Positions 45,723 to 56,257 are shown, counted from the first letter of the stretch. The stretch: 64,000 bases of DNA from Aquimarina macrocephali JAMB N27 (GCF_000520995.1 NZ_JACA01000033.1:1-64000), one strand, 5' to 3'. The notes: generated by a model from the letters alone, not told the origin. Numbers and translations are program-made.

Positions 45723-48431
45723 TTGTTAGTTCAGTATAGGTTATACCTTACTGGTTTACTATTTCTTTGTTTTATTTCTGGAGCATTTTCTCAATCAAGG
45801 GCGGTTATATCAGGTAATGTTTCTGACCAATTTGGTAATCTGCCAGGAGCCAGATTAGTTATAGAAGGTACAGATAAAAATACAACAACAGATGTTAATG
45901 GTAATTATAACTTCGATGTTGATGAGGGAGAGTATATAGTTACTTCAGAATTTTTGATGTATACTTCTGTTTCTAAAACAGTATTAGTTAAGGTTGGAGA
46001 TACTGCAAAGGTAGATTTTGTTCTAGAAACTGGATTCTCAATAGATCAACCAGTTTCTTTGGGATCAAGGGCCAAGCCAAAATCAATATTAAAGAATACA
46101 GCGGCGGTAGATATTATTTCACCGCAACAGTTAACAAATTCTTCTCAGGTAGAATTGAGTCACATTCTTCATTATTTGATTCCTTCTTTTCATTCTACAC
46201 ACCAAACGATAGCAGATGGTACAGATCATATAGATCCAGCAACACTTAGAGGATTAGGGCCAGATCAGGTGCTTGTATTGGTTAATGGTAAGCGCAGGCA
46301 TAATAGCTCTTTATTAAATGTAAATGGTACTGTGGGCAGAGGATCGGTAGGGACTGATTTTAATGCAATACCCATAGCATCAATAGAACGTATCGAAATA
46401 TTACGAGATGGGGCGACTTCTCAATATGGCTCTGATGCTATTGCGGGAGTAATTAATATTATCCTAAAAAAGCAAACAGAAATTATTCAACTCGATAATA
46501 GAGTAGCAATAAATACCGAGGGAGATGGGCTTAATGTGTATTCTTCTGCAAATTTTGGGTTAAAAATAGGAAAAGAAGGTTATATAAATGTTACAGCAGA
46601 ATATAGAGATAGAGAATCTATAAACAGAGCCGGAGACTATACAGGTACAGTATATTCTAATGATATAACAACTGATCAAACGCTAATCGAGGAAAATAAT
46701 TTTTTTGAACAGACAGGGTATTCTAACAAACGAGTAATGGAGATCGGAAGCGCAGAAACCCAGAACCTTGCATTATCATTTAATGGTGAAATAATAATGT
46801 CTGACTATGCAACATTTTATATGCATGGTGGTAGAAACTACCGAGAAGGAACATCAAAAGGATTCTATCGTTTTCCTAAAGATCAAAACAGGGTAGTTTT
46901 AGAGTTATTTCCAAATGGTTTTTCTCCAGAGATCCTTACCGATATTCAGGATGATGCAATTACGGGAGGAATAAGAGGAATTAAAAATGAATGGGATGTG
47001 GATTTTAGCCATTCTATTGGGGTTAATAGGTTAGATTATACTGTAAATAATTCTAATAATGCCTCCTTAGGAGTAACATCCCCTAGAACTTTTTATACAG
47101 GAGGGTTTATCTACAAGCAAAATACGACAAATCTTGATCTTTCAAGAACATTTGATTGGCTTGAGGGTGTAAATGTAGCTTTTGGGGCAGAACTAAGAGT
47201 AGAGAATTATGAGATAGTTGCAGGAGAAGAAGCTTCTTATGTTGATGGAGGAAGTACTTATACCAATAGTTTAGGAATAGAATTGCCTAGAATTGTTGGG
47301 GCACAGGTTTTCCCAGGTTTTCAGCCAGAAAATGCATTAAATCGTTTTAGAACAAATAGCTCTGGTTATCTGGATATAGAAGCAAATATAACAGAGAAAC
47401 TTTTAATTAGAGGAGCAGCCAGATATGAAGCATATAATGATTTTGGAGGTCAGGCGATCTGGAAATTGTCGGGTAGATACAGAGTTAGAGATGAAATTAG
47501 CATAAGAGCAGGGTTTTCTACAGGATTTAGAGCGCCTTCTCTTCATCAGGTATTTTTCCAGAATATAAGTACACAGTTTATTAATGGAGAAAGTGTACAA
47601 GTAGGTACCTTTAATAACGAAAGTGCTGTTGCTACAGAAGCTTTTGATATCAAAAAATTAAAACCCGAATTATCTAGTCATTTTAATACTGGTTTCAGTG
47701 GGAAACTAAACGATAATATTACTTTTAGTTTAGATTATTATTTAATTAATATACAGGATAGAATTGTTCTTTCAGGAAGATTTGCAGAAGGATATGAGGA
47801 AATACTGGAACCCTTTAATGTTGGTGCTGCTCAATTCTTTACAAATGCAATAGATTCCAGAACATCTGGTGTTGATCTATCATTATTTTTTAAAACAACT
47901 CTTGGTACAGGAGAATTTAATGCTTCATTAGCAGGTAATTTTACTAAGACCAAAGTAAAAGGTCCAATTAAGGTTTCACAAACATTAGAAGGACAAGAGG
48001 AAGTACTGTTTAACAGAGAAGAAATCGCCAGAGTAGAGTTTGCACAACCAAATTATAAAATAAATTCATTGCTTTCTTATGATTTTGAACAGTTTGGATT
48101 TCAGGTAGTAAATACACTTTTTGGAAAGGTTAAATTTATTCACCCAAATGATGGAGACTCTGTAAATTGGGTGGTAAATGATTTTACAGGAAATATAGAG
48201 TCCAGAGATCAGATGTTTTCTCCTAAACTCGTAACAGATATTGCAATATCATATCAGATTAGTGATTATATGAAATGTACTCTGGGAGGGAATAATGTTT
48301 TTAATGTCTATCCAGATAAGCATAAACATGCCGCTAATACAGAAGATGGAAATTTTATGTATAGTAGGAGAGTGCAGCAGTTTGGTGTTAATGGATCCAA
48401 TTATTATTTAAGATTATTACTTAGGTTATGA
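45723..48431 (+). CDS. TonB-dependent outer-membrane receptor
   Basis: 902 residues. Signal peptide to about residue 24 (GLLFLCFISGAFSQS). A carboxypeptidase-regulatory-like domain (about 26-105: VISGNVSDQFGNLPGARLVIEGT...) is followed by a plug domain (about 118-250: TLRGLGPDQVLVLVNGKRRHNSS, RIEILRDGATSQYGSDAIAGVINIILKK) and a 22-strand beta-barrel ending in YYLRLLLRL. The only start available is TTG 45723; no in-frame ATG precedes the signal peptide. No SusD partner is present. The gene overlaps the YfiR-domain histidine kinase by 4 bp, suggesting linked sensing and import. The ligand is unknown. Confidence 0.92.
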   Translation: MLVQYRLYLTGLLFLCFISGAFSQSRAVISGNVSDQFGNLPGARLVIEGTDKNTTTDVNGNYNFDVDEGEYIVTSEFLMYTSVSKTVLVKVGDTAKVDFVLETGFSIDQPVSLGSRAKPKSILKNTAAVDIISPQQLTNSSQVELSHILHYLIPSFHSTHQTIADGTDHIDPATLRGLGPDQVLVLVNGKRRHNSSLLNVNGTVGRGSVGTDFNAIPIASIERIEILRDGATSQYGSDAIAGVINIILKKQTEIIQLDNRVAINTEGDGLNVYSSANFGLKIGKEGYINVTAEYRDRESINRAGDYTGTVYSNDITTDQTLIEENNFFEQTGYSNKRVMEIGSAETQNLALSFNGEIIMSDYATFYMHGGRNYREGTSKGFYRFPKDQNRVVLELFPNGFSPEILTDIQDDAITGGIRGIKNEWDVDFSHSIGVNRLDYTVNNSNNASLGVTSPRTFYTGGFIYKQNTTNLDLSRTFDWLEGVNVAFGAELRVENYEIVAGEEASYVDGGSTYTNSLGIELPRIVGAQVFPGFQPENALNRFRTNSSGYLDIEANITEKLLIRGAARYEAYNDFGGQAIWKLSGRYRVRDEISIRAGFSTGFRAPSLHQVFFQNISTQFINGESVQVGTFNNESAVATEAFDIKKLKPELSSHFNTGFSGKLNDNITFSLDYYLINIQDRIVLSGRFAEGYEEILEPFNVGAAQFFTNAIDSRTSGVDLSLFFKTTLGTGEFNASLAGNFTKTKVKGPIKVSQTLEGQEEVLFNREEIARVEFAQPNYKINSLLSYDFEQFGFQVVNTLFGKVKFIHPNDGDSVNWVVNDFTGNIESRDQMFSPKLVTDIAISYQISDYMKCTLGGNNVFNVYPDKHKHAANTEDGNFMYSRRVQQFGVNGSNYYLRLLLRL

Positions 48432-50257
48432 TGTATAGGCGTCAATATATATCGACAGCATATACTAATTTGATAGCTATATTTTTATATGTTATTGCAA
48501 TGAGTTTTTCGTTACAAATAAAAGCTCAGGAAACAAGTAATGAAGAAGTAAAAAGATTACAGCGCGCTATATTTGTTTTTAACTTCGCACAGCAAATAGG
48601 TTGGCCAACTATAGAAGAACAACCAAATTTTAAAATAGGTGTACTGGGACCTGACCGAACAATACTAGATCTGAAAGCCATGTCTCTAAGGCGTAAGATC
48701 CAAGGTAAACCTGTAGAGATTGTTCGATTTCAATTTGTTAAAAATGTAAAAGATGTTCAGCTATTATATGTAAATCATAAGTATAACTATGATATGCATT
48801 ATATCCTTAGTAAGATCTCGGGAAAAAACATAATGCTTGTTGGAGAGGATTATAACTTTAATGCCTCTATGATTAATATGGTTAATGTAGGGGATTCTTT
48901 TGAATATGAGATTAATGAAAGCCGAATAGAAAAAGAAGGATTTACTATTGCTTCTTCATTAGGAAAACATGCTATTACTTCTTCAGAAAAATGGAAACGT
49001 TTATACCGAAAAACAGAAAAAACCTTAAACAAAGTACAAGAGGATAAAGATAAACAAGAGGCTATATTAAAAGATAAAGAACAGCAAATACAATCTCAGG
49101 AAGAAAAAATAACAGATCAATTAGAAAAAATTGACAATAAGGAAGGGGAAATTAACCAAAGAAATAAAAAGATAGAAAGCCTTTATACTGAGAGTGAAAT
49201 ACAACAAAAAAAATATAAAGAAAAGGTTGTAATCGAAAGGGAACTCGAAAAAAACATCCAGGAGCAAGTTGCTTTTATAAAAAGTCAGGAAGAAAAAATT
49301 ATACAAAGCAACCAGGAAATTAGTATGCAAAATGAATTTCTTGGAGAGCAGAAAGAAAAGATCAAAGAACAGGAGCGTGTGTTAAACCAGCAAGCTTCAG
49401 AACTTGATGCTCATAAAAAAGTAAACTTTTTACTCATTGCTCTGGTACTTCTTACTCTTATCGTTAGTTTTTTCATTTACAGGAATTACCTGGCTAAGAA
49501 GAAATATAATAAAGAGTTAGAGGATAAAAACCTTGAGATTTATAATCAATCTGTAGAGCTGGAGGCAAAAAATAAAGAGTTAGAACAATTTGCATATATA
49601 GCAAGTCATGATCTCCAGGAACCTCTTAATACAATATCAAGTTTTATAGGGTTATTAGCCGAAGATTATGGAGAAAACTTTGATGAAGCAGGAAAAGAGA
49701 GTATGTCCTTTATTAAGGATGCAAGTATAAGGATGAAAAAACTGATTGATGCTCTATTAGAATATTCCAGATTAGGAAGAAGTAAAGAGTATGATAATGT
49801 TGATTGTGCTACTGTTATACAAGAATTAAAAAAGGATCTAAAAGTTGTTCTCGAAAAAACAGGGACAAAAATTAAGATGGAGAATTTACCAGTAGTTAGA
49901 GGTTCAGAAATAGAGCTTCGATTATTGTTTCAAAACCTTATTAGTAATGGTATTAAATTTAATGCTTCAGGTTCTATTCCTGAAATAGAGATTAGATGTG
50001 TCAAAAAAAGTGACCCAGAAGATGCATCAAAAGGTTTTTGGCAATTCTCTGTAAAAGATAACGGTATTGGGATACCAGAAGAACACCAGGAAAGAATATT
50101 TGCAATTTTTCAAAGGTTACATTCTAGAGATCAGTATGAAGGCACAGGTATTGGTTTGGCTCATTGTAAAAAAATCGTAGAAGCTCACGGAGGGAAAATA
50201 TGGCTTACATCCAAAGTAAAAGGAGGAAGTACCTTTTTCTTCACCATTCCATTTTAA
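48428..50257 (+). CDS. Histidine kinase with YfiR-like (DUF4154) periplasmic domain
   Basis: 609 residues. Signal/anchor helix near residues 12-32; YfiR-like domain (about 40-180: RAIFVFNFAQQIGWP, FKIGVLGPD, ISGKNIMLVGE); a long coiled coil (about 195-335); a membrane helix (about 335-357); HisKA with His394 in IASHDLQEPL; HATPase_c with NLISNGIKFN, KDNGIGIP and GTGIGLAHCKKIVEAHGG. In Pseudomonas YfiR is a separate periplasmic repressor of a cyclic-di-GMP enzyme; here the same type of domain is fused to a kinase. It lacks its own receiver, so the two CheY-like proteins upstream are the natural partners (inference). Confidence 0.9.
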   Translation: MMYRRQYISTAYTNLIAIFLYVIAMSFSLQIKAQETSNEEVKRLQRAIFVFNFAQQIGWPTIEEQPNFKIGVLGPDRTILDLKAMSLRRKIQGKPVEIVRFQFVKNVKDVQLLYVNHKYNYDMHYILSKISGKNIMLVGEDYNFNASMINMVNVGDSFEYEINESRIEKEGFTIASSLGKHAITSSEKWKRLYRKTEKTLNKVQEDKDKQEAILKDKEQQIQSQEEKITDQLEKIDNKEGEINQRNKKIESLYTESEIQQKKYKEKVVIERELEKNIQEQVAFIKSQEEKIIQSNQEISMQNEFLGEQKEKIKEQERVLNQQASELDAHKKVNFLLIALVLLTLIVSFFIYRNYLAKKKYNKELEDKNLEIYNQSVELEAKNKELEQFAYIASHDLQEPLNTISSFIGLLAEDYGENFDEAGKESMSFIKDASIRMKKLIDALLEYSRLGRSKEYDNVDCATVIQELKKDLKVVLEKTGTKIKMENLPVVRGSEIELRLLFQNLISNGIKFNASGSIPEIEIRCVKKSDPEDASKGFWQFSVKDNGIGIPEEHQERIFAIFQRLHSRDQYEGTGIGLAHCKKIVEAHGGKIWLTSKVKGGSTFFFTIPF

Positions 50258-50404
50258 ATGAAATACTACGTTCTACGTTACTGGGGTTTTACCAGTAAGT
50301 ATGGTTAGAGAATGAAGGATAACGTAATATTATGGATCAGTTCATTATCTTTGGTAAAAAGATTCAAAAAGTAGTATACATTTATTTAAAAAAACCAGGG
50401 GGTA

Positions 50405-51868
50405 TTGGAAATTTCTTCAGCATATCTTGACATCCTTAAAAAAGAAGGAAATAAAGCATTGGCAATTTGTCAAAATTTAAATACAAATAAAGAATTTAGA
50501 AACACAGTTACTACTATTGTAGATGATGGTTTTCGAGGTGTAAATTATAAAGCAGAACATATCCTTTTGCATGATATTGTTAAGGTATTTGATGATTTTG
50601 AAGATATACATGTTGACGCCGCCAAAGTATCAGCAAAAGTGAAATTTATTCTGGTTTATTTTTATGAAAAATTACAAGGTAAAGATTTGAGTAAAGCTTA
50701 TGATCTAAAAAAGCTTAATGAACTTCCTTTATCATCTCAGTTTAGTAAAAATGTTACTACTGTTAGAAACACCTCTTTTTTTGAACCTATTGATGAGGTT
50801 AAAACCGAATTTGCCTTACCTGTAATTTTGGCAAAATTCAAAAGTGAGCAATTACTAAGTATAGGTTCTTTTTTAAGTAGAATAGCTTCACTGGTTGTTA
50901 ATGCAGATGGAATAATTACAGAGAAAGAACGAGATTTTTTAAAACGTGTATCACATAAGACAAATCATCCAAAAATAGTTGTGAAAAAAGCAGGGTATAA
51001 TGAAGTACCAGAAAATGATACACTCGAGATTGTACTTCAGGAGCTTAATGAACTTATTGGTCTTAAGGATATCAAAAAGAATATTGAAGATCTTACGAAT
51101 TTTCTAAAGATTCAAAAAATAAGAAAAGAAAAAGGATTAAAAACCTCTTCTAATTCTTTACATGCTGTTTTTATGGGGCCACCTGGTACAGGTAAAACTA
51201 CAGTTGCACGTATGCTGGGAAGAATATATAAACACCTTGGTTACCTGGAGAAAGGACATTTGGTAGAAACAGATAGGGCAGGTATGGTAGCAGGTTATGT
51301 AGGGCAGACAGCAATCAAAGCAGACGAAATTATAAAATCTGCCATTGGTGGTGTTTTGTTTATCGATGAGGCATATTCACTTACTTCTGGTGGGTTTAAT
51401 GATTTTGGAAGCGAAGCGATAGAAGTTCTACTAAAACGAATGGAAGATCAGCGGGATGATTTAGTCATTGTTGTAGCGGGGTATCCAGATGAAATGCAGG
51501 AGTTTATACAGACTAATCCAGGACTTCAATCTCGATTTAACAGATATTTTGAGTTTGATCATTTTACTGCCGAAGCATTGTTAAGCATTTTTAAGCTTTT
51601 TGCAAAAAAAGCCGATTTTATACTTACCGAAGATGCCGAAGAAAAACTAATGGAAATCCTCGATAGAATATATGAAAAGAGGCACAGAGGTTTTGGAAAT
51701 GCAAGAACAATACGAAATCTGTTTGAGAAAATTATAGAACGCCAAGCCAATAGAATTGTTTCGATAACTCCGATTACTGAAGAAATATTGATGACTTTGA
51801 CCGAAGAAGATATCCCGGAAATATTAAAAACAGTAAAAGAAATTATTCTTTTTGATGAAGAAGAGTAA
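50405..51868 (+). CDS. TerB-like/CbxX-type AAA+ ATPase
   Basis: 487 residues. An N-terminal all-helical region includes a TerB-like segment (about 155-200: SFLSRIASLVVNADGIITEKERDFLKRV). The AAA+ domain of the CbxX/CfqX/SpoVK type has Walker A GPPGTGKTT with Lys264, Walker B VLFIDEAYSL with Asp321/Glu322, and sensor/arginine region NPGLQSRFNRYFEF. The only plausible start is TTG 50405; an overlapping ATG frame at 50332 encodes only a 34-residue unrelated peptide. It probably remodels proteins under envelope or metal stress. It lies 147 bp after the kinase gene and convergent with the DUF4132 protein. Confidence 0.88.
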   Translation: MEISSAYLDILKKEGNKALAICQNLNTNKEFRNTVTTIVDDGFRGVNYKAEHILLHDIVKVFDDFEDIHVDAAKVSAKVKFILVYFYEKLQGKDLSKAYDLKKLNELPLSSQFSKNVTTVRNTSFFEPIDEVKTEFALPVILAKFKSEQLLSIGSFLSRIASLVVNADGIITEKERDFLKRVSHKTNHPKIVVKKAGYNEVPENDTLEIVLQELNELIGLKDIKKNIEDLTNFLKIQKIRKEKGLKTSSNSLHAVFMGPPGTGKTTVARMLGRIYKHLGYLEKGHLVETDRAGMVAGYVGQTAIKADEIIKSAIGGVLFIDEAYSLTSGGFNDFGSEAIEVLLKRMEDQRDDLVIVVAGYPDEMQEFIQTNPGLQSRFNRYFEFDHFTAEALLSIFKLFAKKADFILTEDAEEKLMEILDRIYEKRHRGFGNARTIRNLFEKIIERQANRIVSITPITEEILMTLTEEDIPEILKTVKEIILFDEEE

Positions 51869-51997
51869 CGATTTATGTAAAGGTTTCTATTGGATTTGTA
51901 AGTAAAAGTTGTGAAAATTGGCGACCCCTAATACTATACCTTTGTTATTTTAGCTCTAAAAAGCTTTCTGATTTCTATTTGTAAATTTGCTTTTTAT

Positions 51998-54931
51998 TCA
52001 TGAAACGTCATTCATGATTTCTTTCAGGTCATTCATTGCTTCAGAATAAATAACCTTAGGGACATCCCGTAATGTGATAAGACGATTATCTGTTTCATTT
52101 CTGGGTTCTGAAAACCAAAAGCTATCGGTTTGAACAAACCCCAATGGTGTAAAAAAACACTTTCCTAAAACCATTTCTTCATCAAATATCCCTTGGGTTT
52201 GCAAATTATCAGTTTCTACAAAAACTTCTATTCTACCTTCCTTAAAAGCTTTTTTATAGGATAAAATACTTCCGCCGTCCCCAATACTTCCTTTTTTCCA
52301 GCCTCTTTTTTGTGCTCTGTTTTTAAATTTTCCTGCTGGTAAGGTTCTGTCTTCAAAACTTCTGGATAATGTTACTTTATATAATTTCTTGGGAAGTTGG
52401 ATTATATCCCTATCTAATTGTTGGATAACTGGAATTATTTTTTGAGTTTCAAAATATTCTTTCCATTTCATTTTTATTTTGGCACCTATAAGAATGGGAT
52501 GTACCAGCCGTATTTGGTCATTATGGTTAATATCCAAGGATTGTTGTTTGTGGTTTTTTAATTCACCACTTGCTGTTATAGTAAAGGTACTCTCATTATT
52601 CTGTTGCCAAATCAGAGTCTGGCCACAAGCAAAAGCAATAGGATGGTTTAAGAAGAATTTTTTCCAATCCTTTCCTTTCCAAAACCTTTGTATAACCAGA
52701 TAATTCTCTAAACTATGCCTAAAATGTTGTATTGTTTGCTTAAGTGTAGTGTTTAGATTTTTCAACATTTTCTTGATATCTTCAGATGCTTTGGTAATTG
52801 ATTTTACCTGTTTTCCTTGTAGATTTTTAAAACTAAACTTAAGCTGTGGACTTATAAATATTATATACCTGTTACTTATTACTTTTTCTTTATTTATAAA
52901 ATCGAAATCTGGCATCATATTATCTTTCAGTTCAAAATAGGTCAATCCCAATTGCTCTGCAATGGATTCAAATGCTTCTTCTGCGGCTCCACGAACATTG
53001 AGGTACTCTACATTAAAGTGTTGAATAACCTTTTCTAATGCTAGTGCGGCTTTATATGTTCCTAGAATTCCCAGAATAGCACAGGCATTTAGATTTTTAT
53101 CCTGTATGGCGATATTTTGCAGAGGCATAACCAATCGTTGATCCCCTAATTTTCCTAAAATTGCAAAGCCTGGTTTTGTAACTGCTTTTATACCTGTATT
53201 TTTTATCATATTTTGAAACAAAGCATATGCAAAATCAGCTCCCTTTTTTTGATCGAGTAGGGTGTACATAGGCTCAGCTTCTATATCGACATTAATCTTT
53301 TTAGAGCTTATCTGTCTGTAAAACAAGTAGTTTAATTCAGTTTTTGATACTGTAGTACCGTCTTTCCATTGTAATTCTGGTAATTCCCCTGCCCATTCTG
53401 CGATGGGTTTCTCTAATTTCCCTCTTAGAGAAGCAAGGCTGATACGTTTTTTTATATCTTCAATGGATACTTTACTTTGATTTTTGTGACTATAAAAAGA
53501 ACGCACAGCAATATTACGCACATCTTCTAAACCCTCTTTTTCGACAATAGGTTGTAACGACGCGATAGCTTCTTCACATCTTATTTGACTTAAGACATAT
53601 ACTCCAGCTCTTCTCTCTTCTTTTTTTTCTGACAGCGTTAATTCTTTTGCCTTATAAAAAATATCTTCTGTCGGATATCTGGATAGTAAAGAAGCGGCTG
53701 TATCTGCCAGATCTTGATATTCAGAACATGCGATCTCCCATACCAGATCGTTATATTTTGAGAAATCCAACCCCTCGAGTAATGCAAAAGCCTCTTTGTA
53801 ATGTGCAATAGGGGTATTATCTTTTATATTCATTATGGCTTCTATTGCAATTTCTATAGCGCTCTGTTTGTAACAACCAACAATATGACTAACAATCTCA
53901 AGATTTAACTGTTTGGTCTCTTTTACATATGAAAACAATTCGGTTTTCATTTCTTTTCTAAAATATTTGCATACCCAACCAATAAATTTAGGAGTATCAT
54001 CACGAAACAATTCTGTAGCAGGAGACCAATTAAATGTATAACCATCTTCACTTGAGTTTTTGCGTTCCAAAATATAGGGCAACATTTTTTTTATATGTAT
54101 TACAGTTGGTTTCCTGTATTTTTTTCTAGCATTGGCAAATAGAATCCTGTAACATTCCATCACACAAATTATACAATCAGAACCTTCCATTTTTTCTACT
54201 ACAAAGGATTCAAATTTTTTTAGATTGATTTTGCATAATTCTTCTAACCAACTAAATCGAATATGTTTCTGAGCTTCTTTTCTTGTATAGTATAGAGGAA
54301 GGTTTTCTAAAAGTGTATCGAGTAAACTTTGTTGCGCAGTACCCAGTAATGATATTAGTGGTTTTATGTAGTTTTCATTATCTAATAATTGTATAGTTCT
54401 TGTCTGATTTTCTTTGATGAGTTTGAGTATTATTTCTCCTACAGAATTAACAGATTTATCTTCTCTTAAGAAAGATACTTGTTTGGTTGCATTTAAATAA
54501 GCAGAAAGAGCAGTCCATATATCTATATTAAAATGGTCTAATTCTTTTAAAGTTAAACCAAAGAGGTCTTCTCCTTCTTTTTCTGTCTTTAGTTGAGGTA
54601 GAAACCATTCTCTAAAAAAAACTTCGTAATAACCATCAAATTGGGTGCCTTTTTTATAGAAAAAAGTATCATTACATATAAATACAAGAAGACGCTGATC
54701 AATAACCCTCCATTCTTGTATTGGATTAAGTAAAGTAGATAAATGATTAAAAGTATCTACTTTTAATTTCGTTATTTGCGGTAACTCATCAGATTCTCCA
54801 AAAATGAATTTTAAGATATTTTCAAGACTTTCTATATCACGCTCATTGTACATTCTTTTGTAAAAATCATGAACTACATCTACCCATTGTTTTTTTCTTT
54901 TGGTAACCAGTTCAATTGTATCTTCATGCAT
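51998..54931 (-). CDS. HEAT-repeat protein with DUF4132 domain
   Basis: 977 residues. The N-terminal two thirds are helical with HEAT-like repeats (for example KKEERRAGVYVLSQIRCEEAIASL and LNVRGAAEEAFESIAEQLG). The C-terminal about 300 residues match the DUF4132 pattern (ACGQTLIWQQ, IRLVHPILIG, PAGKFKNRAQKRGWKKGS). Members are found next to MoxR/VWA and Ter-type stress genes and were once annotated as MolR regulators; the function is not established. No signal peptide, so it acts in the cytoplasm. Its neighbour across the convergent gap is the TerB-like AAA+ ATPase. Confidence 0.8.
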   Translation of the reverse strand: MHEDTIELVTKRKKQWVDVVHDFYKRMYNERDIESLENILKFIFGESDELPQITKLKVDTFNHLSTLLNPIQEWRVIDQRLLVFICNDTFFYKKGTQFDGYYEVFFREWFLPQLKTEKEGEDLFGLTLKELDHFNIDIWTALSAYLNATKQVSFLREDKSVNSVGEIILKLIKENQTRTIQLLDNENYIKPLISLLGTAQQSLLDTLLENLPLYYTRKEAQKHIRFSWLEELCKINLKKFESFVVEKMEGSDCIICVMECYRILFANARKKYRKPTVIHIKKMLPYILERKNSSEDGYTFNWSPATELFRDDTPKFIGWVCKYFRKEMKTELFSYVKETKQLNLEIVSHIVGCYKQSAIEIAIEAIMNIKDNTPIAHYKEAFALLEGLDFSKYNDLVWEIACSEYQDLADTAASLLSRYPTEDIFYKAKELTLSEKKEERRAGVYVLSQIRCEEAIASLQPIVEKEGLEDVRNIAVRSFYSHKNQSKVSIEDIKKRISLASLRGKLEKPIAEWAGELPELQWKDGTTVSKTELNYLFYRQISSKKINVDIEAEPMYTLLDQKKGADFAYALFQNMIKNTGIKAVTKPGFAILGKLGDQRLVMPLQNIAIQDKNLNACAILGILGTYKAALALEKVIQHFNVEYLNVRGAAEEAFESIAEQLGLTYFELKDNMMPDFDFINKEKVISNRYIIFISPQLKFSFKNLQGKQVKSITKASEDIKKMLKNLNTTLKQTIQHFRHSLENYLVIQRFWKGKDWKKFFLNHPIAFACGQTLIWQQNNESTFTITASGELKNHKQQSLDINHNDQIRLVHPILIGAKIKMKWKEYFETQKIIPVIQQLDRDIIQLPKKLYKVTLSRSFEDRTLPAGKFKNRAQKRGWKKGSIGDGGSILSYKKAFKEGRIEVFVETDNLQTQGIFDEEMVLGKCFFTPLGFVQTDSFWFSEPRNETDNRLITLRDVPKVIYSEAMNDLKEIMNDVS

Positions 54932-55579
54932 TTTTTTAAAAATCTTTAATTGATTCTAATCGAGAATTTAAGATGTTTTTTGGGGTGTTTTTATAGATGA
55001 ATTTTTGTTTCATGGATATACTTTTATTGCTTTTTTAATGGATCATCAAAAAGTGATTGTATCATGATATGATAAAAATAAAGAGAATATGATATTAATT
55101 TTTCACTGTAAACCGTGAAAAATTTAAGAATCAGAATATGTAGATTTTTTTAAGTGTCAACGTTCAGGTTTTAAATAGATGAAATAGACAGGGAGTTTAT
55201 GTAAATATTTGAAAAACAATATTTTATTAAATGTGATTTAGATATGTTTTAGAATAAATACAGTGTTGTTTGAAGTATGTTTATAAAAATGAATTAGGAC
55301 ATTTGTAATCCTTTTTATTGTTATAATAGTGTAAAAAGGCGTATTTTAGAATTTTAAGAGTATCGTATATGAGTTGTAACAAATTGTGTTCTAATTACAC
55401 TAATATAATGAAGTCTATTAATCAATAAGGGAATCATACAAAATCATTTGTTTTGTTAAATGCTTTTAATTCATGGCTTGGTAAGGTTTAAAAAAAACAA
55501 TAATATTTATAAGAATTTATATAAATTTACCTCCTGGATCAGTATTTTAGCAATAATGAGCTCATCAAAAACATTTTAA
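54932..55579. other. Intergenic region before the PspA/OmpA/ABC gene set
   Basis: 648 bp of AT-rich DNA between divergent genes. TTTTTCACTGTAAACCGTGAAAAAT (about 55101-55125) is a dyad related to the CACTGAAAA motif seen upstream of other genes. No gene or clear promoter was seen. Confidence 0.45.
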
Positions 55580-56257
55580 ATGGCTAAAGAAAAATTTAAC
55601 TGGAAAGGTCTTTTTATTAACGACGAAACTTCAGAGGCAGAAAAACCTAGAGAAACAACTCCAGTACAACCTAGTTCTAATTCTTTTCCAGAATCAGGTA
55701 AACCAGTTTCGAAATTTCCAGTACACCCTCCAAAAACAACTTTGGTAAGTGATAGTGTACTTACTACAATTATAGAAATGTACGAATCCGGTTTTGAATC
55801 TCTTAATAAACCGGGATATGATTTTTACGAATTTTTTAAGGCGATAAAAGCAGTCGGGTCTAATGACCCATCGGTATACAAAATGGCTTTTACAATGGCC
55901 CAGGGAGTAGATTCAACCGTATCCAAAAATACACTTCTTACACAAGCAGATTTTTACATTAAAGAAATCGAGAAAGTACATAAGCAGTATCAGAATCAAG
56001 GAAATTCTAAGAAATCAAAGATTCTGAGTTCTCAAAAAAGCAGAAAAGACACTTTAAATACTGAAATTTCTGACTTAGAAAAAAAATTAATTGAGATTCA
56101 GAATCAAATCAGTGTTAAAAAGAATTTACTTCAATCGGTCGATACAGATATTGAAGTATCAGAGATAGATCAAAAAATTGTTGCTAATGATAAAGCAAGA
56201 TCAAAAATTTTGGAAACTATAGTAGCAGTAGTAGAGGGCATTAAAAATAATATATAA
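55580..56257 (+). CDS. Hypothetical coiled-coil protein of the PspA/OmpA/ABC gene set
   Basis: 225 residues, no signal peptide. The N-terminal 50 residues are disordered (Pro/Ser/Lys). Residues 55-125 form a conserved helical domain (DSVLTTIIEMYESGFESLNKPGYDFYEFFKAIKAVG). Residues 125-225 form a long coiled coil with heptads (SDLEKKLIEIQNQISVKKNLLQS). It starts the five-gene run and ends 11 bp before the next gene. Possibly a cytoplasmic adaptor for the coiled-coil membrane protein that follows. I do not recognise a named family. Confidence 0.7.
   Translation: MAKEKFNWKGLFINDETSEAEKPRETTPVQPSSNSFPESGKPVSKFPVHPPKTTLVSDSVLTTIIEMYESGFESLNKPGYDFYEFFKAIKAVGSNDPSVYKMAFTMAQGVDSTVSKNTLLTQADFYIKEIEKVHKQYQNQGNSKKSKILSSQKSRKDTLNTEISDLEKKLIEIQNQISVKKNLLQSVDTDIEVSEIDQKIVANDKARSKILETIVAVVEGIKNNI

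Noticed and set aside
50332..50437. Small ATG frame overlapping the AAA+ start
   Set aside because: 34-residue peptide without family resemblance; the TTG frame carries the conserved protein.
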